Positions 38,469-47,592 of a DNA stretch of 64,000 nt are shown here, one piece after another. This stretch comes from Microcoleus vaginatus WJT46-NPBG5. GTDB lineage: Bacteria; Cyanobacteriota; Cyanobacteriia; Cyanobacteriales; Oscillatoriaceae. The translations under genes were made by a program, and so were the position numbers. Position 1 is the stretch's first letter. Each line of letters opens with the position of its first letter. Where the stretch lies: the NCBI GenBank assembly GCA_019359355.1, contig JAHHHM010000028.1, positions 1 through 64,000 on the forward strand. The letters run 5' to 3'. The notes beneath the pieces were generated by a model. That model saw only the letters and a list, made by a program, of their open reading frames with translations. It was not told the origin of the DNA and made no database searches.

Positions 38469-40307
38469 ATGTTGATATCCTTACGGATTGAAAATTTTGC
38501 CCTGATAGATCGGCTGGAACTAGAATTTGGCACCAGCCTCAACGTCCTCACCGGCGAAACCGGCGCAGGAAAATCAATTATCCTAGACGCCCTTGATGCC
38601 GCCTTGGGCGGCAAAGTCACAAGTCGGGCGATTCGCACCGGCGCAGAACGTGCCTTAGTAGAAGCCACATTTGAGCTTGAGCCAACCGTAGCCGAGTGGG
38701 TGCGCGAGCAGGAAATTGACCTTTTCGATGGCACCTTACTCGTTGCCTGCCGGGAACTGGTGGCCGGTCAAACTAGCCTGCGTAGTCGATCCCGCCTGAA
38801 TGGGGTGCTCGTCAACCGTCAACTGATGGATCAGCTGCGGGAACGGCTGGTGGAAATTACCGCCCAAGGTCAAACCGTGCAACTTGGCCAACCGGCCCGC
38901 CAGCGCGACTGGCTAGATGCCTTTGGGGGAACCGCTATCTGGGAAAGCCGGCAAAAAGTCGCAGCAGCCTTTGCTGTTTCCCAGCAAGCATTACAAGCAC
39001 TTGAACAACGGCGGCAGTCAGAACAGCAACGACTGCAACGACTCGATTTGATCGATTATCAAATTAAAGAACTGAGTGCTGCCGGTTTAGGTGATGCCGA
39101 CGAATTAGAACAATTAGAAGGTGAGCGCAGACGCCTCGGACACGTTGTTGAGCTGCAACAGCAAAGCTATCAAGTTTACCAAGCACTTTATCAAAACGAC
39201 ACCGGCGCAGACGCGGCTGCCGATTTATTGGGACAAGCAGAAGCAAGCCTGACAGATATGGTGCGCTACGACAGCGAGCTGCAATCAGTCCTCGATTTAG
39301 TCAGTAATGCCTTAGCCGATATAATGGAAGCAGGCCGGCAAATATCGACCTACGAGGCGAGTTTGGAGGCCGATCCCCAGCGGCTGCAAGACGTTGAGCA
39401 GCGGATCTTGGAACTTAAACAAATCTGTCGCAAATACGGACCGGGATTAGGTGATGCCATCGCCTATCATGAGCGCATTCAAACCGAGCTAGAGGAACTC
39501 ACCGGCGAAGGTCAGTCCTTAGAAGTCTTGGAGAAAGCTTATCAAGTCGCTCAAAGCCAGCTAACAGAAGCCTGTAGCGCGTTAAACGCGTTGCGCCAGA
39601 CGGCTGCCGGTGAGCTGGAATCTCGGCTCATTAAAGAACTTAAGCCTCTGGCGATGGAGAAAGTGCAGTTTCAAGTCGAAATTGCCCCCTGTCCTCCCAC
39701 CGCCGCCGGTGCAGATCGAATTACCTTTAAATTTAGCCCGAATGCCGGTGAACCCTTACAACCGCTTACAGAAATTGCCTCTGGTGGGGAAATGAGTCGT
39801 TTCCTCTTGGCCTTGAAAGCCTGTTTCGCTCAGGTCGATGATGCCGGCGTGCTCGTTTTTGATGAAATTGATGTGGGGGTTTCCGGACGAGTCGCCCAAG
39901 CCATCGCCCAAAAACTTTACCAACTCAGTCACCGGCACCAAGTCCTTTGTGTCACCCACCAGCCGCTAGTCGCGGCGATGGCGGATCATCATTACCGAGT
40001 GGACAAACAAACCATTGATTGTCCAGAAACAGAAACCCACAACAATCATCAAGACTTCTTGATCCCAGACGTGCGAACCGTGGTTCGAGTCGCAAAGCTC
40101 AACCCTCACCAACGCCGAGAAGAACTGGCCCAGTTAGCCGGGGGGCAGTCCGCTCAACAATCGATCGCATTTGCAGATTCTCTCTTGGTTCAAGCGGCAA
40201 ATCTCCGCGCTAACGAGAACCCGATGCCAGCCGGCACTCAATTGGGGAAAAATTCAACCACAATGCCGGTAAAAACACCATCCCAATCTACTGCAAAAAA
40301 TTCTTAA
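38469..40307 (+). CDS. recN: DNA repair protein RecN
   Basis: RecN is an SMC-like ATPase that acts at double-strand breaks with RecA. The Walker A motif GETGAGKS lies at residues 29-36 after the standard start MLISLRIENFALIDRLELEF. Two coiled-coil arms cover about 160-365, the ABC signature ASGGEMSR is near 437 and Walker B VLVFDEIDVGVSGR near 461. The C-terminal 60 residues add a low-complexity tail after the conserved LAQLAGG, longer than usual. ATG at 38469 has no clear ribosome-binding site, but it matches the family start. Confidence 0.97.
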   Translation: MLISLRIENFALIDRLELEFGTSLNVLTGETGAGKSIILDALDAALGGKVTSRAIRTGAERALVEATFELEPTVAEWVREQEIDLFDGTLLVACRELVAGQTSLRSRSRLNGVLVNRQLMDQLRERLVEITAQGQTVQLGQPARQRDWLDAFGGTAIWESRQKVAAAFAVSQQALQALEQRRQSEQQRLQRLDLIDYQIKELSAAGLGDADELEQLEGERRRLGHVVELQQQSYQVYQALYQNDTGADAAADLLGQAEASLTDMVRYDSELQSVLDLVSNALADIMEAGRQISTYEASLEADPQRLQDVEQRILELKQICRKYGPGLGDAIAYHERIQTELEELTGEGQSLEVLEKAYQVAQSQLTEACSALNALRQTAAGELESRLIKELKPLAMEKVQFQVEIAPCPPTAAGADRITFKFSPNAGEPLQPLTEIASGGEMSRFLLALKACFAQVDDAGVLVFDEIDVGVSGRVAQAIAQKLYQLSHRHQVLCVTHQPLVAAMADHHYRVDKQTIDCPETETHNNHQDFLIPDVRTVVRVAKLNPHQRREELAQLAGGQSAQQSIAFADSLLVQAANLRANENPMPAGTQLGKNSTTMPVKTPSQSTAKNS

Positions 40308-40700
40308 ACTTACGGTGTGATAGATTTGACCAGTCATGGATCGCCGGCCCAAACGTCCCAGTCTTGCAAATGTCCCGTTTAGATATTCCCAAAACTGTCA
40401 TAAAGGAAATACTTGGTAGAAATTAACACACATAATTCCCTTAAGAATGCCAAAATCATGATTGAAAGCCTAATGCGAGTCAGCTTTAGTGTCGAGATCA
40501 CACACTTTTATCTGGCAAAACGTGCTATCACTTTAACAACATCGTCATCTATCATCCAATTCTCAACGACCGAGTAAACTGAGGGAGTAGTCTTGGATCT
40601 GCTTGCTCGGTAAAACCTACCCGTCAGGCGGTATTGGCAGAATACTTACACAGTCAAAGTCGTTCTTTAACTCCAGGCATCTTTTTAAGAGTAAAGAGCT
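40308..40700. other. Intergenic region upstream of the cyclase
   Basis: About 390 bases with no supported gene or strong hairpin. It presumably carries the cyclase promoter. Confidence 0.3.
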
Positions 40701-43346
40701 ATGACAGCTGCATCTCCAAAATCAAATACTTGGGATCATCAAAACGGCGCAGTCATTGATGTCACAGCCCAAGTAGAGGGTAAAAAAAATCCTCCTAATA
40801 AATCCGCATCCCCCGTCAGTGCATCTAGCAGTTCATCTAACACCGCGTCGCAAGGCGGTGCCCTTAGCCGATCGCAAGGAACTTTCACCTCTTACCTTTC
40901 CACTCTCAATCAGGAAAACTTTAAACAAGTTGTCACTGAAGTAGAGGACAAACTCAAGGTTGTCAATCAAACCCTGTCCATGTTGGACAGTATGCTTGAC
41001 AGCCAAGGCTTTGATGCGATTCTAGATGAGATGCTGCGCTCGATTACGTTAAAAACGGGCGAACTTCTGGGTGCGGATCGAACGACTATTTTTTTACTAG
41101 ATGAAGAAAAAAACGAACTTTGGTCGATCGTCGCCAAAGGTGAAGGGGGTGGAACCCTAGAAATCCGGATTCCAGCAGATAAAGGAATCGCCGGCGAATC
41201 GGCTACTTTTAAAAAAGTTGTTAATATTCCTTTCGATTTCTTTGACGATCCGCGCTCCGCTGAATCGAAGAAAACTTACAAAAAAACCGGATACCGCACC
41301 TACACGATGTTATGTCTACCCTTGTTAAGCGAACAAGGAGATATCGTCGCCGTTGTGCAATTGCTCAACAAGCTGAAAAAACTTCACGATCCCGGCGCTC
41401 CCTTAGCTGACAGAATCGATACAAAGGGATTTACGGAGGTTGATGAAGAGGTATTTGCAGACTTTGCCCCTTCAATTCGATTGATTTTGGAGTCGTCCCG
41501 CTCGTTTTATAAAGCCACTCAAAAACAGCGCGCGGCTTCAGCGTTGATCAACGCCACACAATCTCTGAGCCAAAGCAGTTTGGATCTCGAAGATACCCTC
41601 ACCAAAGTGATGGATGAGGCGAAGAAACTGATGAACGCGGATCGCAGCACCTTGTGGCTGTTAGATAAAGAGAAAAACGAGCTGTGGACAAAAATTCCGA
41701 TTAACGGCTCTTTAAAAGAAATGCGGATTCCGAGAACCGCAGGGTTTGCCGGCCAAGTTGCTGAATCGGGAGAACCCCTTTTAATTAGCTTTGACTTGTA
41801 CGATCATCCCGGCGCTGAACAAGCTAAAAAAACAGACCAAACAACTCGATACCGCACTTGCAGTATGTTGTGTATGCCGGTGTACAACGCGGATCACGAG
41901 TTGATCGGAGTCACACAATTAATTAATAAGAAAAAACAAGGAGAGTATCCCCCCTACAATCCCGAAGACTGGCCAAATGCACCGGAGTGCTGGAGGGCAA
42001 GTTTTAATCGCGGCGACATGGAATTCATGCACGCATTTAATATTCAAGCCGGCGTCGCCTTACAAAATGCCTCCCTCTTCGCCACAGTTAAGCAACAAGA
42101 ACAAATGCAGCGAGATATTCTCCGCAGCATTTCTAATGGGATTATTTCCACCGACAGAAGCGGGCACATTATTGCAGCGAATGAAAGTGCCAAGAAACTG
42201 TTGGGCTTACAAGAAAGCGATCGGATTGAAGGTCAATACGTTATTGATGTCGTCAAAATTGAAGAGGCAGACTTCGCCAAGTGGTTCACAGCAGCGTTAG
42301 AAGCCAAAGATGAAAAAGCACGTCAGCAATATTACCCAGAACAAACTTTACTTTCCCAAGGAAAAGAACAACACAGTATTAATCTGACGATTAGTACAAT
42401 GGCAAGTGCAGTGGATGCCACGATTGTCAATGGTGCTTTAGTCGTCATGGACGACATTAGCGATGAAAAACGGCTCAAAAGTACCATGTATCGCTACATG
42501 ACCCAAGAAGTCGCTGAACAGTTGCTGGCAAGTGGCGACACGGGACTCGGTGGCAAACGCAAAGAAGTTTCCGTTTTATTTTCAGATATTCGCAGCTACA
42601 CCACTTTAACCGAAGGCATGGAAGCCGAACAAGTTGTGGCGATGCTTAACGAATATTTTGAATCGATGGTTGATGCCGTTTTTAAATACAAAGGCACCCT
42701 CGATAAATACATCGGTGACGCAATCATGGCAGTGTTTGGATCGCCCTTACCCCTGGCAGATCACGCCTGGTGTGCCGTGCAAACGGCAATTGAGATGCGC
42801 TCGCGGCTGATAAAATTCAATGAGGAACGCGTCGAAAATGGTAAGGCACCGATTAGCATTGGAATTGGCATTCACTCGGATGAAGTGGTGAGTGGCAATA
42901 TCGGTTCGAGCAAGCGGATGGAACTCACCTCGATTGGGGATGGGGTGAACCTGGGATCTCGCTTGGAAGGAACGAGCAAAATGTACGGCACTGATATCGT
43001 CATCAGTGAAAAAACCTATCTGCCTTGTGCCGACCGGCTTTATGTCAGGGAACTGGACTATATTACAGTTAAAGGAAAAAACGAGCCGGTGAAAATCTAT
43101 GAACTCGTGGGACTGCGTTGCGAGGACATTGAACCCAAAAAGCTGGCAATAATGGAACATTACGAACAAGGACGACAGTATTACCGCAGTCGCCGGTTTG
43201 CCCAAGCTTTGGCTGAGTTCGGTCAAGTTCTGGAAATCGATCCGAAAAACAAAGCCGCTGAATTACACATCGAACGTTGCAATCATTTTCTCATCGAACC
43301 ACCCGCCGATAATTGGGATGGTGTCTGGAAACTCACAGAAAAATAG
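40701..43346 (+). CDS. GAF-GAF-PAS class III adenylate/guanylate cyclase
   Basis: The protein makes cyclic AMP (or GMP). In order: a Ser-rich N-terminus, GAF1 (about 110-275), GAF2 (about 295-465), PAS (about 475-590), cyclase domain (about 615-790), and a C-terminal helical TPR-like tail ending DNWDGVWKLTEK. This is the layout of Anabaena CyaB1/CyaB2. GAF1 carries an NKFDE-type motif (NKLKK near 220, then FTEVDEE near 244), the hallmark of GAF domains that bind cyclic nucleotides, so product feedback is likely. GAF2 has a weaker version. The cyclase domain keeps both metal Asp residues (FSDIRSYT; IGDAIMAVFGSP) and SIGDGVNLGSRLE. ATG at 40701 follows AAAGAG. A degenerate paralogue follows 112 bases later. 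Confidence 0.95.
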   Translation: MTAASPKSNTWDHQNGAVIDVTAQVEGKKNPPNKSASPVSASSSSSNTASQGGALSRSQGTFTSYLSTLNQENFKQVVTEVEDKLKVVNQTLSMLDSMLDSQGFDAILDEMLRSITLKTGELLGADRTTIFLLDEEKNELWSIVAKGEGGGTLEIRIPADKGIAGESATFKKVVNIPFDFFDDPRSAESKKTYKKTGYRTYTMLCLPLLSEQGDIVAVVQLLNKLKKLHDPGAPLADRIDTKGFTEVDEEVFADFAPSIRLILESSRSFYKATQKQRAASALINATQSLSQSSLDLEDTLTKVMDEAKKLMNADRSTLWLLDKEKNELWTKIPINGSLKEMRIPRTAGFAGQVAESGEPLLISFDLYDHPGAEQAKKTDQTTRYRTCSMLCMPVYNADHELIGVTQLINKKKQGEYPPYNPEDWPNAPECWRASFNRGDMEFMHAFNIQAGVALQNASLFATVKQQEQMQRDILRSISNGIISTDRSGHIIAANESAKKLLGLQESDRIEGQYVIDVVKIEEADFAKWFTAALEAKDEKARQQYYPEQTLLSQGKEQHSINLTISTMASAVDATIVNGALVVMDDISDEKRLKSTMYRYMTQEVAEQLLASGDTGLGGKRKEVSVLFSDIRSYTTLTEGMEAEQVVAMLNEYFESMVDAVFKYKGTLDKYIGDAIMAVFGSPLPLADHAWCAVQTAIEMRSRLIKFNEERVENGKAPISIGIGIHSDEVVSGNIGSSKRMELTSIGDGVNLGSRLEGTSKMYGTDIVISEKTYLPCADRLYVRELDYITVKGKNEPVKIYELVGLRCEDIEPKKLAIMEHYEQGRQYYRSRRFAQALAEFGQVLEIDPKNKAAELHIERCNHFLIEPPADNWDGVWKLTEK

Positions 43347-43458
43347 TATTCTGGTCGCAGAGAGCGCAGTTAAGGAGCTGAAATCGATCAATCGAAAAAT
43401 TTTGGCTCCAGAATTGTGACTTCTCAGTTTTAAGTAGGTTTACGTTTTTTTATGGAAT

Positions 43459-44388
43459 ATGGAATTAGGTAGTCCGTCTGCCAACTACTCTGACAAAACG
43501 GCTTCTCCCCAGGCGAATTTCGATCCAACCTTGGCAGGCGAAAATTCTATGCCGATTGCACAGGTAACGCCGTCAGAAACCCTTGGCGAACACAAAGATG
43601 TTTCAATTTTATTCTCTGATATTAGCGGCTACTCCAACCTGGCCGGCAGCATAGAGCATGAAGAGATGAGCAGCTTGCTCAACAAATATTTTGAAGCAAT
43701 GGGGGATGCAGTTTTTAAGTACAAGCAAGCCCTTAAGCAACAGATCAATTCAGCCTGCATTGGCAATCGCATTCTCGTTGTCTTTGGATCTCCCCAACCC
43801 TTAGACGATCATGCTTGGTGTGCTGTGCAAACCGCCTTGGATATGAATCAGTATTTGGCCGAATTCAATGCCGGTCGAGAAGCAGTTAACAAGCCTGTCA
43901 TCAAAATTGGCATTGGCATTAATACTGACAAGGTCTTCAGCAGCAACCTTGTGGCCAACCGAGGCATGGATTTTATGGCCATTGGTGCCGGCGTCCATCT
44001 CGGTTATCGCTTGGAAGGCGTTTGCAAGCAATATGGCTGCAGTATTGTCATCAGTGAAAACACTTATCAGCGCTGTACGGAGCGCGTTTGGGTTCGAGAA
44101 CTTGACTCAATTCGCGTCCAAGGAAACCATCGTGCAGTTGCCGTCTATGAACTACTTGGGCTGCGCTCTCAATCCATTTCCGAACAGAAGCAGAAGGTAC
44201 TTGATCACTACTATAAAGGGCGCGAGTATTACCTCAAGCGTAAGTTTGCCATTGCAATGGGCGAATTTGCGACTGTTATGGAAATTGACAGCAGCGACAA
44301 AGCGGCAGCTATCCAGTTAAAGCGCTGCCAGCATTGGATTAAATCACCGCCTCCAGACGACTGGGACGGGGCTTGGACGCTCAGTTAA
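43459..44388 (+). CDS. Degenerate class III cyclase homology-domain protein (probable pseudoenzyme)
   Basis: This 309-residue protein is a shortened paralogue of the upstream cyclase: a short N-terminus, one cyclase domain (about 48-235), and the same C-terminal tail (EYYLKRKFAIAMGEFATV to DDWDGAWTLS). The first metal Asp is kept (FSDISGYS), but the second is changed (IGDAIMAVFG in the parent, IGNRILVVFG here, Asn103). SIGDGVNLGSRLE has become AIGAGVHLGYRLE (Ala177, His180), and the substrate-binding SKRMELT became NRGMDFM. No GAF or PAS domain is present. It is probably not catalytic but may bind and regulate the active cyclase. It is codirectional, 112 bases apart, so cotranscription is likely. 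ATG at 43459 has a weak ribosome-binding site. The tandem-duplication origin is inferred from the shared tail. Confidence 0.85.
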   Translation: MELGSPSANYSDKTASPQANFDPTLAGENSMPIAQVTPSETLGEHKDVSILFSDISGYSNLAGSIEHEEMSSLLNKYFEAMGDAVFKYKQALKQQINSACIGNRILVVFGSPQPLDDHAWCAVQTALDMNQYLAEFNAGREAVNKPVIKIGIGINTDKVFSSNLVANRGMDFMAIGAGVHLGYRLEGVCKQYGCSIVISENTYQRCTERVWVRELDSIRVQGNHRAVAVYELLGLRSQSISEQKQKVLDHYYKGREYYLKRKFAIAMGEFATVMEIDSSDKAAAIQLKRCQHWIKSPPPDDWDGAWTLS

Positions 44389-44655
44389 ACCTTAAATCAA
44401 TGACTGCGCGAAAGACGCAAACAGCGTCAAAAGCGGGTGTTTACGGTCTGTTAGCCACTGCCAGAACACTGTAGTGCCGGCACTGAGGCTAGGATTAAGC
44501 TCAACCAGCCATCCCACCACACCTGTGAAGATTTACTTGAGATTGTTGAGTAGAAGACAGTCCTTCTGCGGTAAATCGTTACAATAAAGCTTAGAGGGTG
44601 CATCGATATCCTCTACGTGAATTTGCTGTAACTGGTTGATAACATTCTTTTGATC

Positions 44656-44841
44656 ATGGACTCAGGTAGTGACCCTGCTAATAGTGCTGACTCGCCTCCT
44701 CATAAGCTGGCAGACTTCGTGGGAACCTTAATTGCTGTGTTAACCCTGACTTTACCCCTATTTATCATTGCCCATTATTCTTCGAGCAAAGCTGAAGTGC
44801 TGCAACCGGCCCCCTATGTGCTGCAAGTATCCCAAGATTGA
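44656..44841 (+). CDS. Small single-helix membrane protein (61 aa)
   Basis: The protein reads MDSGSDPANSADSPPHKLAD, then a hydrophobic helix FVGTLIAVLTLTLPLFIIAHY, then a short polar tail. This is typical of conserved small cyanobacterial thylakoid or plasma membrane proteins, of unknown function. ATG at 44656 is taken rather than the upstream TTG at 44650. It lies in the gap between the cyclase pair and ppa, on the same strand as both. Confidence 0.65.
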   Translation: MDSGSDPANSADSPPHKLADFVGTLIAVLTLTLPLFIIAHYSSSKAEVLQPAPYVLQVSQD

Positions 44842-45019
44842 GCCTCATCCTGCCATCTATCTCGTCCAGCAATATATTTAAGCCGGTTAAGGGGTTTGCA
44901 CACACCGTCTTCCCCTAAAATGCTATTCGGGGGACGGCTGAATGCTCTCGGTGCGACACAGCACCTGAGAATGAGCTTGGAACGGCACCCCTTAGCCGCT
45001 ATTAGCTTGGAGAATTATT

Positions 45020-45532
45020 GTGGATTTATCGCGCATTCCTGCTCAACCAAAACCGGGTCTGATCAACGTTCTGGTTGAGATTCCCGCCGGCAGCAAAAAC
45101 AAGTATGAGTTTGACAAGGACTTGCAAGCCTTTGCCCTAGACCGGGTACTCTATTCTTCGGTTCAGTATCCCTACGACTACGGTTTTGTGCCCAACACCC
45201 TAGCCGATGATGGCGATCCACTCGATGGCATGGTATTAATCGATCAGCCAACCTTTCCGGGATGTATTATTGCAGCGCGGCCCATTGGAATGCTGCTGAT
45301 GATTGACGGCGGAGATCACGACGAAAAAATTCTCTGCGTTCCCGACAAAGATCCGCGCTACGCTCACATCAAAAGCCTTCAAGATGTGGCACCCCACCGT
45401 CTGGATGAAATTGCTGAATTTTTCAAAACCTACAAAAATTTAGAAAAGAAGGTAACGGAAATTCAGGGTTGGCAGGATGTCGATCAAGTAATGCCTCTGG
45501 TAGAGAAATGTATCAAAGCCGCCAGTAAATGA
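45020..45532 (+). CDS. ppa: Inorganic pyrophosphatase (family I)
   Basis: The enzyme hydrolyses pyrophosphate to phosphate, pulling biosynthetic reactions forward. The family I motifs are present: KNKYEFDKD, the catalytic metal site [10 protein letters not shown] and the later [11 protein letters not shown]. The 170-residue length is normal for a bacterial soluble pyrophosphatase. GTG at 45020 is the start, with GGAG about nine bases upstream, and gives the family N-terminus [30 protein letters not shown] hairpin follows at 45542-45562. Confidence 0.97.
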   Translation: MDLSRIPAQPKPGLINVLVEIPAGSKNKYEFDKDLQAFALDRVLYSSVQYPYDYGFVPNTLADDGDPLDGMVLIDQPTFPGCIIAARPIGMLLMIDGGDHDEKILCVPDKDPRYAHIKSLQDVAPHRLDEIAEFFKTYKNLEKKVTEIQGWQDVDQVMPLVEKCIKAASK

Positions 45533-45541
45533 GTTTGAATC

Positions 45542-45562
45542 GGGGTGAGGCAACCTCGCCCC
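45542..45562 (+). terminator. Hairpin downstream of ppa
   Basis: GGGGTGAGG and CCTCGCCCC form a nine-base-pair-long stem with one central mismatch around a CAA loop, ten bases after the ppa stop. A short T-containing stretch follows. Confidence 0.6.
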
Positions 45563-46208
45563 TATCAATTTAGCGCACTGGGCCAGACCAGTGCGACCAT
45601 TGCAGAACATTCGGCTGTAGAAACTCGACCTAGGAAAGTCGCCCTTGGCTGAATCTGTAGTAAAAATGGGCAACAACATTGACTGATGCTGCTCAATGTG
45701 GCGGCTCTCTTCAATCCCGTTTCTCTCCCTTTGCTGTGGATTTGCATTTTATTCAAAGTTCCGCAAGCTTTAGAGTCAGTAAACTTGTCAACCAGAAATC
45801 TTGGAGATATAATCTTAAATATTAGTCGCTTTCCAAAAAATTTCCCCTAAAAAAATAGAATGGCTACAAGAATGTGGCTAGTATGTTGTAAATTTTGATA
45901 GAACCCATAAAGACTTATAACAATCTTTGGGAAAAACCAATCGAATCTGCCAATTTTAAAGATGTTGTTTAAAACGTCTTTAGGGGGTGCGAGAACAAAA
46001 CCTGGATATCGAGCGTGCTTTTGAAAACACAAGCGCCGGCAAACCCCACTTTCTAAACCGGCTGTTAGCGTGGGTTCTGGCAAAATCTAGCACTAGCCGC
46101 TGTAGATGGGTTATCTTAGAAAGGAAAGTTTGTGCTTGACAATAAATTTATTTTATGCACGAACGGTAGGGTTGGTTTTTAGCCGAAGGTGACTACTTCG
46201 AGATCATC
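45563..46208. other. Intergenic region between ppa and panD
   Basis: About 650 bases. Several short open frames on the minus strand (45440-45756, 45847-46083) lack ribosome-binding sites and protein-like composition. I see no gene. Confidence 0.3.
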
Positions 46209-46592
46209 ATGCAGCGAACGCTCCTTTTGGCCAAAATTCATCATTGCACACTCACATCTGCCAATTTAGACTACATCGGCAGTATCAGTATCGATCAAAC
46301 TTTATTAGATGCAGCCGGCATTTTACCCTACGAGCAGGTGCAAGTGGTTAACGTGGCCAACGGGGAGCGGCTAATTACTTATGCAATTGCGGCACCGGCT
46401 GATTCAGGGGCGATTGAACTCAATGGGGCGGCGGCGCGTTTGGGGATGAAAGGCGATCGCCTGATTATTATGACCTACGCGCAATTTACCCCAGAACAAC
46501 TCAAAGACCATTCGCCCACAGTGGTGCTAGTGGACGAGCGTAACCGATCTGTAAAAATTAGCCGTTACAATGAACTTCAAATCCAAGGCTAA
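46209..46592 (+). CDS. panD: Aspartate 1-decarboxylase
   Basis: The enzyme makes beta-alanine from aspartate for pantothenate and coenzyme A synthesis. It is made as a proenzyme that cleaves itself: the site is Gly24-Ser25 in YIGSISID, giving a pyruvoyl group from Ser25. [16 protein letters not shown] is the family start, and [20 protein letters not shown] is the conserved core. The 127 residues match the family. ATG at 46209. It is followed 23 bases later by an MBL-fold hydrolase gene, so the two are probably cotranscribed. Confidence 0.96.
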   Translation: MQRTLLLAKIHHCTLTSANLDYIGSISIDQTLLDAAGILPYEQVQVVNVANGERLITYAIAAPADSGAIELNGAAARLGMKGDRLIIMTYAQFTPEQLKDHSPTVVLVDERNRSVKISRYNELQIQG

Positions 46593-46615
46593 CCTAATCT
46601 TAAAGATGCCTGAAG

Positions 46616-47515
46616 ATGCTCGATTTTCATCTGTATCCGCAGCCTTTTGATGGGAAAGCCAGTATGCAAACCAGCCCTTACTCCGATTTTGTAGTCCAGT
46701 TCTGGGGTGTGCGAGGCAGTATTGCCACACCCGGTAAAGAAACGGTTCGTTATGGTGGCAATACCTCCTGTGTGGAAATGCAGGTGGCAGGTAAACGTCT
46801 GATTTTTGATGGCGGCACCGGCTTGCGAGTGTTGGGGAAAACCTTGCTGCCGCAGATGCCGGTTGAGGCTTATATATTTTTTAGCCACTCTCACTGGGAT
46901 CACATTCAAGGATTTCCCTTTTTTATCCCCGCCTTTGTTCCAGGCAATTGCTTCCACATTTACGGCGCAGTCGCCCCCAACGGCGCAACTTTAAAACAGC
47001 GTCTATCTGACCAAATGCTCCATCCCAACTTTCCCATTCCGCTTCAGGGGATGCGCTCAGAAATGAAGTTTTATAACCTTCATCCTGGGGATGTTGTCAC
47101 CCTAGACGATATCACAATTGAGACAGCTCACCTCAACCACCCCAGCACTGCGATTGGGTATCGCGTGACTTGGCAGGGGCACACCGCCGTTTACTGCACC
47201 GATACAGAACATTTTCCAGATCGCTTAGATGAAAATGTTCTGCATTTAGCCCGTGAAGCCGATTATTTTATTTACGATGCCACCTATACAGACGAAGAGT
47301 ATCATCACCCGAAAACACCAAAAGTCGGTTGGGGGCACTCAACATGGCAGGTAGGGGTAGAATTAGCGAAAGCTGCCGGTGTTAAAAATTTGGTGATCTT
47401 TCACCATGATCCGGCTCATGATGATGATTTCTTAGATAATATCGAAGCCGATGTTAAAGAGGCTTTTCCCAAAGGATTTCTTGCCCGTGAAGGGATGATT
47501 CTTCAGGTTATTTAA
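46616..47515 (+). CDS. Metallo-beta-lactamase-fold hydrolase
   Basis: This predicted zinc hydrolase of the RNase Z/phosphodiesterase-like branch has WGVRGSIATPG, RYGGNTSCVEM, FDGGTGLR, the zinc motif SHSHWDHIQGFPFF, HLNHPSTAIGY (third His), YCTDTEHFP and the final HHDPAHDDDF. Similar proteins are annotated as MBL-fold metallohydrolases or cyclic phosphodiesterases; the substrate cannot be told. The 299-residue length includes a 25-residue N-terminal stretch before the conserved FVVQFWG; a start at the internal ATG (MQTSPYSD) is possible. It lies 23 bases after panD, probably in one transcript, and is followed by a strong hairpin. Confidence 0.9.
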   Translation: MLDFHLYPQPFDGKASMQTSPYSDFVVQFWGVRGSIATPGKETVRYGGNTSCVEMQVAGKRLIFDGGTGLRVLGKTLLPQMPVEAYIFFSHSHWDHIQGFPFFIPAFVPGNCFHIYGAVAPNGATLKQRLSDQMLHPNFPIPLQGMRSEMKFYNLHPGDVVTLDDITIETAHLNHPSTAIGYRVTWQGHTAVYCTDTEHFPDRLDENVLHLAREADYFIYDATYTDEEYHHPKTPKVGWGHSTWQVGVELAKAAGVKNLVIFHHDPAHDDDFLDNIEADVKEAFPKGFLAREGMILQVI

Positions 47516-47527
47516 AAAGTCCCCAGA

Positions 47528-47574
47528 GCGGTTGCCCTTTGTCCTTCACTTGGCCGAGGATAAAAGGCAACCGC
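47528..47574. terminator. Terminator hairpin between converging genes
   Basis: GCGGTTGCC at 47528-47536 pairs with GGCAACCGC at 47566-47574, extendable by CTTT/AAA. It lies between the MBL-fold gene end (47515) and the GntR gene end (47593 on the minus strand). Confidence 0.6.
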
Positions 47575-47592
47575 ATTTAGGAAATAATACAC

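Noticed and set aside
45440-46083. Minus-strand frames between ppa and panD
   Set aside because: No ribosome-binding site, no homology seen, and they overlap the ppa end or AT-rich spacer.
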